Below, one piece after another: positions 54,363 to 63,060 of a DNA stretch of 64,000 bases. The stretch spans positions 558,001 to 622,000 of the forward strand of contig JALHQN010000001.1 in the NCBI GenBank assembly GCA_022841915.1. Reading direction: 5' to 3'. A model generated the notes under the pieces. That model worked only from the letters and a program-made list of their open reading frames with translations, was not told the origin of the DNA and ran no database searches. The stretch comes from Burkholderiales bacterium. Lineage in GTDB: Bacteria > Pseudomonadota > Gammaproteobacteria > Burkholderiales > WYBJ01. Position 1 is the first letter of the stretch. Every line of letters begins with the position of its first letter. A program made the translations under genes and the position numbers.

Positions 54363-55022
54363 ATGCGCTCGATCACGACGAATCTTAGCTTGGCGTTATG
54401 CCTCTGCCCAGGGCCGCTGCATGCGGCCCAGATCCAGGTCATCGCGCTGACCAACGGCAAAGCGACGCTTGTCATCAATACGGCCAAACCGCGTACCCTG
54501 TCCGCGGGCGAAGTCTCCCCCGAAGGCGTGCGGCTGCTCAGTGCCAGTTCGGAGGCCGCTGTCGTCGAGTTCGAGGGCAAGCGCCGGACCCTCCCTCTCG
54601 GCACCAACTATCGGGAAGGCCCGTCAACGTCGGCAGCAGGCGCCGTCGGTCGAAGCGTGGTCATTGCGGCCGATACGCAAGGTCACTTCCTGGTGACCGG
54701 CATGCTGAACAGCGCGGCCAGCGTGCGCTTTCTCGTGGACACCGGCGCGTCCCTCGTTTCGATCAGCGCCGACGACGCCCGACGAGCCGGGATCAACTAC
54801 CTCGCCGGGCAGCGAGCGCTGACGCAAACGGCCAGCGGCGTCACGTCGGTGTACCGGGTCAAACTCGACACCGTGAAGATCGGGGACATCGTCCTGCACA
54901 ACGTCGACGCGGCCGTGCATACGAGCGGGCAGTTGCCGATCGGACTGCTCGGCATGAGCTTTCTGAACCGCATGGAGATGCGACGAGACGGAGCAGCGCT
55001 CACGCTGACACGTCGCTACTGA
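54363..55022 (+). CDS. Secreted retropepsin-like aspartic protease (clan AA, TIGR02281-like)
   Basis: A 219-residue protein with a signal peptide (SLALCLCPGPLHA) and a retropepsin domain: FLVDTGASLVSIS with catalytic Asp126, LDTVKIGDIVLHNVDAAVH and GLLGMSFLNRMEM. A one-lobed aspartic protease that would act as a dimer in the periplasm. The ATG at 54363 is chosen because it begins the signal peptide; the open frame upstream is antisense to the amidotransferase gene. Confidence 0.85.
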   Translation: MRSITTNLSLALCLCPGPLHAAQIQVIALTNGKATLVINTAKPRTLSAGEVSPEGVRLLSASSEAAVVEFEGKRRTLPLGTNYREGPSTSAAGAVGRSVVIAADTQGHFLVTGMLNSAASVRFLVDTGASLVSISADDARRAGINYLAGQRALTQTASGVTSVYRVKLDTVKIGDIVLHNVDAAVHTSGQLPIGLLGMSFLNRMEMRRDGAALTLTRRY

Positions 55023-55065
55023 GCCGCCCGGTAAGGCGGTTTGCCGGAACGCACCGAAGAACCGC

Positions 55066-56346
55066 TCAACCGCTCTTTTCGCTGCCCGATCCTTCGTCGC
55101 TCGCCTGCGCATCGGCCAGCGACAACAAATGGCCGAATTTCGAGCGCTTGGTACGCAGGTAAGCGCGATTCGGCGCCCTGGGGGGAACCTCGAGTGCTAC
55201 CCGCTCCACGACGTTCAGACCGTACTCCTCGAGCGTGCGAACCTTGTCGGGGTTGTTCGTCATCAAGCGCACATGACGCGCGCCGAGATCGAAAAGGATA
55301 TGCGCGCCGGCGCTGTAGTCGCGCAGATCGGCCGCAAAGCCGAGTTCATGATTCGCTTGCACGGTGTCGTGACCGCGGTCCTGCAAGGCATACGCACGGA
55401 TCTTGTTGAGCAACCCGATGCCGCGGCCCTCATCGAAGGTATAGACCACGACGCCGCATCCGGCCTGCTCGATCAATGTCATCGCCAGTTCCAGCTGCTC
55501 GCCGCAATCGCACCGCTCGGAGCCGAAGACATCCCCGGTGAGACACTGTGAATGCAGGCGGACGAGCACCGGCTCTCCCGGCTTCCAGTTGCCCTTGATC
55601 AGGGCCACATAGGGTGTGGTTTCGAGCTCATCGCTATAGACCACCATCCGAAACTCACCCGCGCTGCGCGTGGGCAGAATGGTTTCGGCTTTGCGACGAA
55701 TCTGCCTCTCGTTGCGCCGATACGCAACCAGGTCGGCGATGCGCAGGATCTTGACGTCATGCAGCTGCGAGAACGCTTCCAGCTCCCGCATGCGGGCCAT
55801 GGTGCCGTCTTCGTTCATGATCTCGCAGATCACACCCGCCGGGCGCAATCCGGCCATGCGCGCCAAATCCACGGCGGCTTCGGTGTGACCGCGCCGCGCG
55901 AGTACCCCGCCCTCCACGGCACGCAGGGTCAACAGACGTCCCGGGCGAATCAGGTCGGCGGGGCGAGTGTCATCGGCGATCGCAACGGCGATGGTGCGCG
56001 CCCGATCGTGCGCAGACATTCCGGAGGCAACGCCTTGACGAGCATCGATGGGTGTGGCGAACGCTGTGCCGAATCGGGTGGTGTTTCCGGTATCGTCCGC
56101 GATGAGCTGCAACCCGAGTTCCCTGACCCGCTGCTCGGTGAGCGCCAGAGAAACCAAGCCGCGCGCATGCTGCGCCATGAAGTTGATCGCCTCCGGGGTC
56201 GCTCGATCTGCGGCCACGAACAGATCGCCTTCGTTCTCGCGATCCTCGTCATCGACGAGGATGATCATGCGGCCTTTGCGCACATCGATAAGCAGCTCTT
56301 CGATGATGCGCTCGCTGGTGCCGGAGGAATGCTGGTTCGATGCCAA
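55066..56346 (-). CDS. ribBA: Bifunctional 3,4-dihydroxy-2-butanone-4-phosphate synthase / GTP cyclohydrolase II
   Basis: Supplies both precursors of riboflavin. 426 residues: the DHBP synthase domain has the acidic loop DDEDRENEGDL (residues 32-42) and ATPIDARQGVASG and RRGHTEAAVDLARMAG; the cyclohydrolase II domain has the zinc cysteines Cys268, Cys279 and Cys281 in SQCLTGDVFGSERCDCGEQ and YTFDEGRGIGLLNKI. Both halves look intact. It is the last gene of the xseB-ispA-dxs-folE-ribBA run, 9 bases after folE. Confidence 0.95.
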   Translation of the reverse strand: MASNQHSSGTSERIIEELLIDVRKGRMIILVDDEDRENEGDLFVAADRATPEAINFMAQHARGLVSLALTEQRVRELGLQLIADDTGNTTRFGTAFATPIDARQGVASGMSAHDRARTIAVAIADDTRPADLIRPGRLLTLRAVEGGVLARRGHTEAAVDLARMAGLRPAGVICEIMNEDGTMARMRELEAFSQLHDVKILRIADLVAYRRNERQIRRKAETILPTRSAGEFRMVVYSDELETTPYVALIKGNWKPGEPVLVRLHSQCLTGDVFGSERCDCGEQLELAMTLIEQAGCGVVVYTFDEGRGIGLLNKIRAYALQDRGHDTVQANHELGFAADLRDYSAGAHILFDLGARHVRLMTNNPDKVRTLEEYGLNVVERVALEVPPRAPNRAYLRTKRSKFGHLLSLADAQASDEGSGSEKSG

Positions 56347-56355
56347 GCCTGTGCT

Positions 56356-56967
56356 CTAGTCGATTAAGCGCATGAACTCCGCGCGGGTCTTTTCCTGCTC
56401 GAACTCGCCTGTAAAGGCGGAGGTGGTCGCGATGGAGTGCTGTTTCTGGACCCCGCGCATGACCATGCAAAGATGCTGGGCCTCGATGACCACGGCGACA
56501 CCCAAGGGCTGCAGCGTCTGCTGGATGCAATCCCGGATCTCGGTCGTCAGGCGCTCCTGCACCTGCAGTCGACGGGCGAAGGCATCCACCACACGAGGAA
56601 TCTTCGACAACCCCACGATTTGGCCGTTAGGAATGTACGCCACGTGCGCCTTGCCGAAGAAAGGCAGCAGATGATGCTCGCACAGCGAGTAGATCTCGAT
56701 GTCGCGAACGATGACCATCTGACGATAATCCTCCCGGAACATCGCCGAGCGCAGGATCGCGGCCGGATCCAGATCGTGGCCGTGGGTCAGGAACTGCAGG
56801 GCCTTGGCGAAACGCTCGGGTGTCTTCGCGAGACCCTCGCGATCGGGATTCTCGCCGATCTCCTCCAGGATGCTGCGGAACGATTTCGCGATACGCGCAA
56901 CCGAACGGCCGTTGTAATGATCGACCTTCTGATAGCCGAAGTCGTCGTTGCCGTCGTGTCGATCCAT
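56356..56967 (-). CDS. folE: GTP cyclohydrolase I
   Basis: First enzyme of folate biosynthesis, converting GTP to dihydroneopterin triphosphate. 203 residues with zinc ligands Cys96 and His99 ([11 protein letters not shown]) and Cys167 ([11 protein letters not shown]), and [25 protein letters not shown] in part. The ATG at 56967 has AGGAG about ten bases upstream; 50 upstream codons are open but not family-like. Located between dxs and ribBA, so two GTP-consuming enzymes are encoded side by side. Confidence 0.96.
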   Translation of the reverse strand: MDRHDGNDDFGYQKVDHYNGRSVARIAKSFRSILEEIGENPDREGLAKTPERFAKALQFLTHGHDLDPAAILRSAMFREDYRQMVIVRDIEIYSLCEHHLLPFFGKAHVAYIPNGQIVGLSKIPRVVDAFARRLQVQERLTTEIRDCIQQTLQPLGVAVVIEAQHLCMVMRGVQKQHSIATTSAFTGEFEQEKTRAEFMRLID

Positions 56968-57016
56968 GGGAAGGGGCTCCTGACGCACTGCGCTCGCCGC
57001 AGCCGTGAGGGCTATT

Positions 57017-58867
57017 CTACCCCGCGAGCGCTTCGCGCACCCGAGCCAGGATGCCCTCGGCGTCCAGGCCGCACTCGACGAGAAGCGCGGCAGGATCGCC
57101 ATGCTCGACGAAAGCATCGGGCAGCCCTATCTGCAAGACGGGCATGGCGATACGCTGATGCTGCAAACACTCCAGAATCGCGCTTCCGGCGCCGCCCATT
57201 ACGACGTTCTCTTCCACGCTCACCAACAGATCGTGAGAAGACGCAAGCTCCCGCACAAGCTCGGCGTCGATCGGCTTGACGAAACGCATGTTGACGACCG
57301 TCGCATCCAGAGCCTCCGCCGCCTGCAAGCAGGGCCGCAGCATCGAGCCGTAGGCCAGCAGCGCCACGCGCCGCCCGGTCGCCACGGCTTCGCTGTGGCG
57401 CCGACATACGAGCGCCTTGCCCAGGGGCACCTCGGTCATCTCCGCCTCGATGGCAACGCCCGGACCGGTGCCACGGGGGTAGCGCACGGCAACCGGCACC
57501 CCGAGCCTCAGGCCGGTGTAGAGCATTTGCCGGCATTCGTTCTCGTCGCTCGGCGTCATCACGACCATGTTGGGTATCGCGCGCAAGAAAGACAGATCGA
57601 ACGCGCCATGGTGCGTCGGGCCATCCGCGCCGACGATCCCGCCACGATCGAGCGCGAACAGCACGGGCAGATTCTGCAAGGCGACGTCGTGGATGAGTTG
57701 GTCGTAACCGCGCTGAAGAAAGGTCGAGTAGATCGCCACGACCGGCCGCATGCCCTCACAGGCCAATCCGGCGGCGAACGTAACTGCATGCTGCTCAGCG
57801 ATGCCTACGTCGAAGTAGCGGTCCGGAAATTTCTCGGCGAACTGCACCAGGCCGGACCCCTCACGCATCGCCGGTGTTATGCCGACCACCCGCTCGTCGA
57901 GAAGGGCCATGTCGCACAGCCAATCGCCGAACACCTGCGTATAGGTCGGCTTGCCCCCCGCCTTGGCGCCACTGATCCCGTCATCGGGCTTGAACTTGGA
58001 GACACCGTGATAGAGCACCGGATCGGCTTCCGCGAGCTTGTAGCCCTGCCCTTTGCGGGTGATTACGTGGAGGAACTGCGGCCCGCGCATTTCTCGGATG
58101 TTGCGCAGTGTAGGCACCAGAACATCCAGATCGTGGCCGTCGATGGGGCCGATGTAGTTGAACCCGAATTCTTCGAACATCGTCCCCGGCGTCACCATGC
58201 CCTTGACGTGTTCCTCCGCCCGTTCCGCCAGATCGCCCAGCACCTTGCGCCCGGCACGCCGCGCGGCCGTGTAGAAGCGCCCGGACATGAGCCGCGCCAG
58301 ATAGTTGTTCAGCGCACCGACCGCCGGCGAGATCGACATTTCGTTGTCGTTGAGGATGACCAGCAGGTCGGCATCCATGGCGCCAGCGTTGTTGAGCGCC
58401 TCGAAAGCCATCCCCGCCGACATGGCCCCGTCGCCGATGATGGCCGCGACCTTGCGGTCGCTCCCCTGCGCCGCAGCCGCCACCGCCATGCCTAGCGCAG
58501 CGCTGATCGATGTGCTCGAGTGCGCGGTGCCGAAGGTGTCGTACTCGCTCTCGTCCCGACGCGGAAAACCCGCGATACCGTGACGCATGCGCAGCCGGTT
58601 CATCCCTTCGCGACGGCCCGTGAGCACCTTGTGGGCATAGGTTTGATGCCCTACGTCCCAGACCAGGCGATCGTGCGGGGTCTGATACACGTAGTGCAGC
58701 GCGAGCGTCAATTCCACCGTGCCCAGGTTGGACGACAAGTGCCCGCCAGTCTGACTCACAGACTCGATCAGGAATTCGCGCATCTCGCGTGCGAGCTGAC
58801 GCAGCTGGCGCCGGTCCAGCGTGCGCAATTCGTGCGGCCAATTGATCTTATCGAGTAACTCGCGCAT
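57017..58867 (-). CDS. dxs: 1-deoxy-D-xylulose-5-phosphate synthase
   Basis: First enzyme of the MEP isoprenoid pathway. 616 residues: [19 protein letters not shown] with His43, the thiamine diphosphate motif [18 protein letters not shown] (from residue 145) with Asn173 in LNDNEMSIS, Glu358 in [17 protein letters not shown], and transketolase C-domain YGSML. It lies 41 bases after ispA and 49 bases before folE. Confidence 0.97.
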   Translation of the reverse strand: MRELLDKINWPHELRTLDRRQLRQLAREMREFLIESVSQTGGHLSSNLGTVELTLALHYVYQTPHDRLVWDVGHQTYAHKVLTGRREGMNRLRMRHGIAGFPRRDESEYDTFGTAHSSTSISAALGMAVAAAAQGSDRKVAAIIGDGAMSAGMAFEALNNAGAMDADLLVILNDNEMSISPAVGALNNYLARLMSGRFYTAARRAGRKVLGDLAERAEEHVKGMVTPGTMFEEFGFNYIGPIDGHDLDVLVPTLRNIREMRGPQFLHVITRKGQGYKLAEADPVLYHGVSKFKPDDGISGAKAGGKPTYTQVFGDWLCDMALLDERVVGITPAMREGSGLVQFAEKFPDRYFDVGIAEQHAVTFAAGLACEGMRPVVAIYSTFLQRGYDQLIHDVALQNLPVLFALDRGGIVGADGPTHHGAFDLSFLRAIPNMVVMTPSDENECRQMLYTGLRLGVPVAVRYPRGTGPGVAIEAEMTEVPLGKALVCRRHSEAVATGRRVALLAYGSMLRPCLQAAEALDATVVNMRFVKPIDAELVRELASSHDLLVSVEENVVMGGAGSAILECLQHQRIAMPVLQIGLPDAFVEHGDPAALLVECGLDAEGILARVREALAG

Positions 58868-58908
58868 GGATGCTCTTGGTTGAATACTTGCGAAGCGGCG
58901 GTTGGCGC

Positions 58909-59826
58909 CTAGAACTCTCGCATTACGATGTAATCTGCCAACTGACCGAGCCTCAGGGCCCGGCCGCCTAAGGGCCTGAGCGCCGACGCGGCCTCTTCGC
59001 GCAGCTCGCGCGCCAGCGATTTCGCCGCAGGAATGCCCAAGGCGCTCACATACGTGGGTTTATCGCTGCGCGCATCCTTGCCTGCCGTCTTGCCCAAGGT
59101 CGCCGTGCTCGCCTCTGCATCCAGAACGTCGTCCACCACCTGAAAAGCAAGGCCGATGCATTTCGCAAAATGGTCGACACGCTGGTCGTCACCGTCATCC
59201 AGCGTGCGTCCGCACAACAGTCCCAGCCGCAGCGCCGCTCGTATCACGGCGCCCGTCTTGTGAATGTGCATGAACTCCAGTTCGGGCGCCCCCAGCTGCT
59301 TGCCGACAGCGTCGAGATCGATGGCCTGACCGCCTGCCATGCCGCGCGAGCCCGCAGCCGCCGCCAGTACACGCACCATCTCGATCTGCCTGGCGGGGTC
59401 GTCAGCGAGCCGATGCTCGGCCAGCACTTGGAAAGCCAAGCTCTGCAAGGCGTCCCCCACGAGCAAGGCCGTGGGCTCGTCGTATTCGACATGGCACGTC
59501 GGCTTGCCCCTGCGCAGCACATCGTCATCCATGCAGGGCAAATCATCGTGCACCAGGGAATAGGCATGGATCAATTCGACGGCTGCACCCGCGAGGAGAG
59601 TTCGCTCCAAGGGCGCGTCGGCAAGCTCGCCTGCCGCGCAGGCCAGCAATGGGCGGATACGCTTGCCGCCTCCCAGAACGGCGTAGCGCATCGCATCGTG
59701 CAACTTGCCGGGAGCGATTTCGGCCGACGGCAAGATTTCTTGCAGCCGCAGTTCGAGGGCGGTCTGGCGCTCTCGAGACCACGCTTGAAAGTCATTCACC
59801 GCTGTCTGCAACGGCAGGCTCCCCAT
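58909..59826 (-). CDS. ispA: Farnesyl diphosphate synthase
   Basis: Condenses IPP with DMAPP and GPP to FPP. 305 residues: first aspartate-rich motif DDLPCMDDD (residues 94-102), [10 protein letters not shown], and second motif FQVVDDVLD (Asp232, Asp233, Asp236). Overlaps the end of xseB by 35 bases and precedes dxs, the standard xseB-ispA-dxs arrangement. Confidence 0.96.
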   Translation of the reverse strand: MGSLPLQTAVNDFQAWSRERQTALELRLQEILPSAEIAPGKLHDAMRYAVLGGGKRIRPLLACAAGELADAPLERTLLAGAAVELIHAYSLVHDDLPCMDDDVLRRGKPTCHVEYDEPTALLVGDALQSLAFQVLAEHRLADDPARQIEMVRVLAAAAGSRGMAGGQAIDLDAVGKQLGAPELEFMHIHKTGAVIRAALRLGLLCGRTLDDGDDQRVDHFAKCIGLAFQVVDDVLDAEASTATLGKTAGKDARSDKPTYVSALGIPAAKSLARELREEAASALRPLGGRALRLGQLADYIVMREF

Positions 59827-60052
59827 CCACGCTGAAGTCTTTCAGCACGCCCGCCTCCAGTATTTTGATTTGCTGGCTCGCCGCGCTAAGCGAATTCTGG
59901 CAATACTGAAGTAGTTGGGCACCTCGCCGATACGCGGCAATCGAGTCTTCCAAAGGAAGCTGCCCCGCCTCCATCGAGTCTACGATCTTCTCCAGCTCTG
60001 CGAGAGCACTCTCGAAGCTTTTGGGCGGCTGGGACGGACTCGGCTTGGACAT
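59792..60052 (-). CDS. xseB: Exodeoxyribonuclease VII small subunit
   Basis: An 86-residue protein: FESALAELEKIVDSMEAGQLPLEDSIAAYRRGAQLLQYC (core LEKIVDSMEAGQLPLEDS) followed by LSAASQQIKIL. Matches XseB, which binds the large subunit XseA (not in this window). The ATG at 60052 gives the family N-terminus. First gene of the minus-strand isoprenoid/vitamin operon. Confidence 0.93.
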   Translation of the reverse strand: MSKPSPSQPPKSFESALAELEKIVDSMEAGQLPLEDSIAAYRRGAQLLQYCQNSLSAASQQIKILEAGVLKDFSVDGEPAVADSGE

Positions 60053-60463
60053 GCGCGGTGTTGAAATCAAACGGCAAAAATACCGCACCCGGGTCCTCGC
60101 GGTCAAACCGCGCGATTACCCCTGCTCCGACGCATGTCTTCGCGCAGACCATGCCGGCCATCGGGCAGCTCCAGGCATGCGCCCGATCCATCCCGCCTGA
60201 CGGGGCAGCCAGAACACAGCCCCGCCGGGAGGTCGGCGCGTCGAGCGGCAAGCCGGCCCGCAGCAGCGCTCTGAACACCCGCTGCGGGTCCTGTGCGTGC
60301 GAACCGCAGATCCAGCGTCAATCCCCTTGACCTGCGGGTCGTCACCCCCATTTCCCCCAGTGCGCTTCGAAATAATGCCTGGACCGGAGGCGATTTCGGC
60401 TTGCACGTTAAGGCCCATTTGGCACAATACGCCTTTACCCCTAACCGGAGAGGATCGTCTTTT
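60053..60463. other. Divergent intergenic region between xseB and the Rieske oxygenase gene
   Basis: 411 bases with both promoters presumed inside. A small perfect inverted repeat CGCGGT-CAA-ACCGCG lies at 60098-60112. No credible gene; the minus-strand frames here are cysteine- and arginine-rich without motifs. Confidence 0.5.
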
Positions 60464-61570
60464 ATGTCCGACTTGGCCGCGGTCAAGGCCTTGCAGGAAT
60501 CAAACGCGCAATTGCCCGTCCACTGGTACTTCGATGAACGGATCGCCGCCCTGGAACAGCGTCTGTTATTCGATGTGGGCCCCGGATACGTCGGACATGA
60601 ACTGATGGTCCCCGAGTTGGGTGATCACCACACCCTCAGTTGGCTTGGGGATTCGCACGCTCTGGTACGCAACGCGGCGGGGGTGCAGCTTCTGAGCAAT
60701 GTGTGCCGACACCGGCAAGCGACCATCCTGAAAGGCCGCGGAAACAGCAAGTCGCTGGTTTGTCCGCTGCACCGGTGGACCTACGGTCTGGACGGCAAGC
60801 TTCTGGGCGCGCCGCATTTCCCGACGCAACCTTGCCTGGATCTGGCTCGCGTCGATATCGAAGCATGGAACGGCCTGCTGTTCAGAGGCCCGCGCAGTCC
60901 GAACGAGGATCTGGCACAGTTGGGTTGTGTGGCCGATCTGGACTTCACCGGCTACCTGTTCGATCGCACGGAGATCACAGAATACAAGTTCAACTGGAAA
61001 ACCTTCATCGAGGTCTACCTGGAGGACTACCACGTCGAACCTTTCCATCCGGGGCTGAGCAATTTCGTCGACTGCGGCGGGCTCAACTGGGAGATGGGCG
61101 ATTGGTACAGCGTGCAGACCGTACCGGTGAAGCGGGAGTTGAAGCGTGCGGGATCGCCGGTATATCGCAAATGGCAAGAACAGGTGCTCAAGCAGGGTTC
61201 GGGACGAATCCCGCGCCATGGCGCCATCTGGATGCTTTACTACCCGAACATCATGATCGAGTGGTATCCCCAAGTTCTGATCGTCAGCACGGTCGTTCCC
61301 AGGGGCCCGGAAGCCTGCACGAACATCGTGGAATTCTACTTCCCGGAAGAAATCGCGCTCTTCGAACGAGAGTATGTCGAAGCCGAAAGGCAGGCGTACG
61401 TCGAAACCGCAGTCGAGGACGAGATCATCTGCAACCGCATGACCGAGGGAAGGCGCGCCCTATGGCTGCAGGGGCTCAACGAAGTGGGGCCCTATCAGTC
61501 GCCTACCGAGGATGGCATGCGGCACTTCCACGAGTTCCTGCGCAGCCGAATCGACCCCCACATGCCCTAG
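60464..61570 (+). CDS. Rieske non-heme iron oxygenase, alpha-subunit-like
   Basis: A 368-residue oxygenase. The Rieske 2Fe-2S site is Cys81-x-His83 and Cys100-x2-His103 (NVCRHRQ and VCPLHRWTYG). The mononuclear iron site begins with NWKTFIEVYLEDYHVEPFHPG (ligands His190 and His195, bridging Asp188; shown over residues 177-197). Substrate unknown; the family hydroxylates or demethylates aromatics, sterols, betaines and others. No reductase, ferredoxin or beta subunit is adjacent. GAGAGGA precedes the ATG. Divergent from the isoprenoid operon. Confidence 0.88.
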   Translation: MSDLAAVKALQESNAQLPVHWYFDERIAALEQRLLFDVGPGYVGHELMVPELGDHHTLSWLGDSHALVRNAAGVQLLSNVCRHRQATILKGRGNSKSLVCPLHRWTYGLDGKLLGAPHFPTQPCLDLARVDIEAWNGLLFRGPRSPNEDLAQLGCVADLDFTGYLFDRTEITEYKFNWKTFIEVYLEDYHVEPFHPGLSNFVDCGGLNWEMGDWYSVQTVPVKRELKRAGSPVYRKWQEQVLKQGSGRIPRHGAIWMLYYPNIMIEWYPQVLIVSTVVPRGPEACTNIVEFYFPEEIALFEREYVEAERQAYVETAVEDEIICNRMTEGRRALWLQGLNEVGPYQSPTEDGMRHFHEFLRSRIDPHMP

Positions 61571-62340
61571 TCGGCTCATTGCCTCGCGCAAAAAAAGCGC
61601 GGCCGTAGCCGCGCAAACGGAGGGGTCCGTTCAAGTCATCCATCAGGGCTGTCGAATCTTCCGAGAGCGCTCGGGGTCGGCCAGCCCTGCGTTCCGAAAG
61701 AGCGCTCGTCGTGACTCGCATGCGTCGGAGTCGATGCGGCGCACGCCTTGCCGATCGCGAACGGAGGACAACACAGGGGCATCTCCTTCGCCTCAGCCCT
61801 CATTGCTCGCCCACGATACCATCGACTTTCCCGCCCGCCCGTCGCCCCGCGGATCACGATCGAGTCAGGCTGCATTGTGGGACGGCCGGAAGTCCCCGCC
61901 AATCAGACCGACGACCTAGTACTCGGACCTGATGGGTAGGTCGCATCGCCCGGCACCCTGCTTGACAGATCCTCTCTCAGGACGAACGAGGGCATCCGAC
62001 TAGGCGGCCCTCCTCTTCGAGGTCGACACCGTCATCGCCGGCTTTCCTCCAGGCCGGGTGACGAACCGCCGCAGGTCAGCACCCGATGGCGAGCGCTGCA
62101 CCAGCAGACGGATTTAACCCCACCGCCCTCAGAACCTCGCGCCCAAAAACGCCCGCCACTAAGCCCGGCAAGACGCCCCGAAACGCGTCTACCATGATTG
62201 AGGCATACTCCAGAATCAATCGCGAACTCCGCCACCGCTCTAGTACCAAAGTCATATTCTCATGGCTTATGACAAAGCTATACTCTGAAACAGAAACAAA
62301 GCAACTTCTCAATCCATCCCCGGATGCAGCGGAGGAAGCC
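61571..62340. other. Long intergenic region with an orphan minus-strand terminator
   Basis: 770 bases without a supported gene. It contains the hairpin at 61590-61614 described separately, a low-grade minus-strand frame (61636-61902, TTG start), and, just before the response regulator, an inverted repeat GTCATA/TATGAC at 62251-62273 and a TATACT at 62279 that could be regulatory. Confidence 0.5.
61590..61614 (-). terminator. Intrinsic terminator reading on the minus strand
   Basis: GCGCGGC, loop TACG, GCCGCGC followed by seven T residues when read on the minus strand. The same stem lies 20 bases after the Rieske gene stop on the plus strand, where no T-run follows. No minus-strand gene upstream of it was identified. 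Confidence 0.65.
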
Positions 62341-63024
62341 ATGAAAGTACTTGTCATAGACGACCACCCCTTGATTCTCGAGGCCCTTAAGCAGGTACTG
62401 CGAGATCTCGACCCAGAGATAGAGGTCATCGAAGCACGGGATGGCCATCAAGCCATCGATCAAGCCAACCTGCATTCCGACCTTTCCCTCGTACTGCTGG
62501 ACCTCTCCTTGCCGTGCAAGCACGGTTTCGAACTGCTTGCCGAGTTGCGATCAGACTCGCCCGAGGTGCCCGTCGTCGTCCTGTCTGCTTCCGAAGATCG
62601 AGATACCGTGCTCCGAGCAATCAACGATGGCGCAATGGGCTTCATTCCAAAGTCATCGAAGACGGAGGTCTTGATCGCGGCGCTGCGGCTCGTTTTCTCC
62701 GGAGGAGTCTACCTCCCCCCTTCAGTGTTCACCTCGCCCAGCGGCGCCACGTTCGACCCGCGACTCCCGGCACCGGCCACACGCTCGCCCAAAGACGCCG
62801 GTCTAACCGAACGTCAAGCCCAGGTCCTGGCTCTACTGGTTCAAGGAAAATCCAACAAGCTTATCTGCCGAGCCCTCGATTTGGCCGAAGGGACCGTGAA
62901 GATCCATGTCACGGCCATACTTCGCGCGCTGAACGTCTCCAACCGCACCGAAGCTCTGGTCGCCGTGAGTCGGATGGGCTTGCGACTAGACACATTGGCT
63001 CCTGCACGGGCCCTCGCTCGTTGA
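62341..63024 (+). CDS. LuxR/NarL family response regulator
   Basis: A 227-residue two-component regulator: receiver domain with Asp7/Asp8 (VLVIDDHPL), phosphoacceptor Asp54 (VLLDLSLP) and Lys in FIPKSS, then a LuxR helix-turn-helix (LTERQAQVLALLVQGKSNKLICRALDLAEGTVKIH in part: GTVKIHVTAILRALNV). The ATG at 62341 has GGAGG upstream. The sensor kinase gene starts 36 bases later, so the two form a pair. Targets unknown. Confidence 0.93.
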   Translation: MKVLVIDDHPLILEALKQVLRDLDPEIEVIEARDGHQAIDQANLHSDLSLVLLDLSLPCKHGFELLAELRSDSPEVPVVVLSASEDRDTVLRAINDGAMGFIPKSSKTEVLIAALRLVFSGGVYLPPSVFTSPSGATFDPRLPAPATRSPKDAGLTERQAQVLALLVQGKSNKLICRALDLAEGTVKIHVTAILRALNVSNRTEALVAVSRMGLRLDTLAPARALAR

Positions 63025-63060
63025 GCGGCCTCGATTCGAACAACATCGGGAACGCCGACG

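Noticed and set aside
61636-61902. 88-codon minus-strand frame upstream of the orphan terminator
   Set aside because: TTG start, no Shine-Dalgarno and no recognisable family; kept only as part of the terminator observation.
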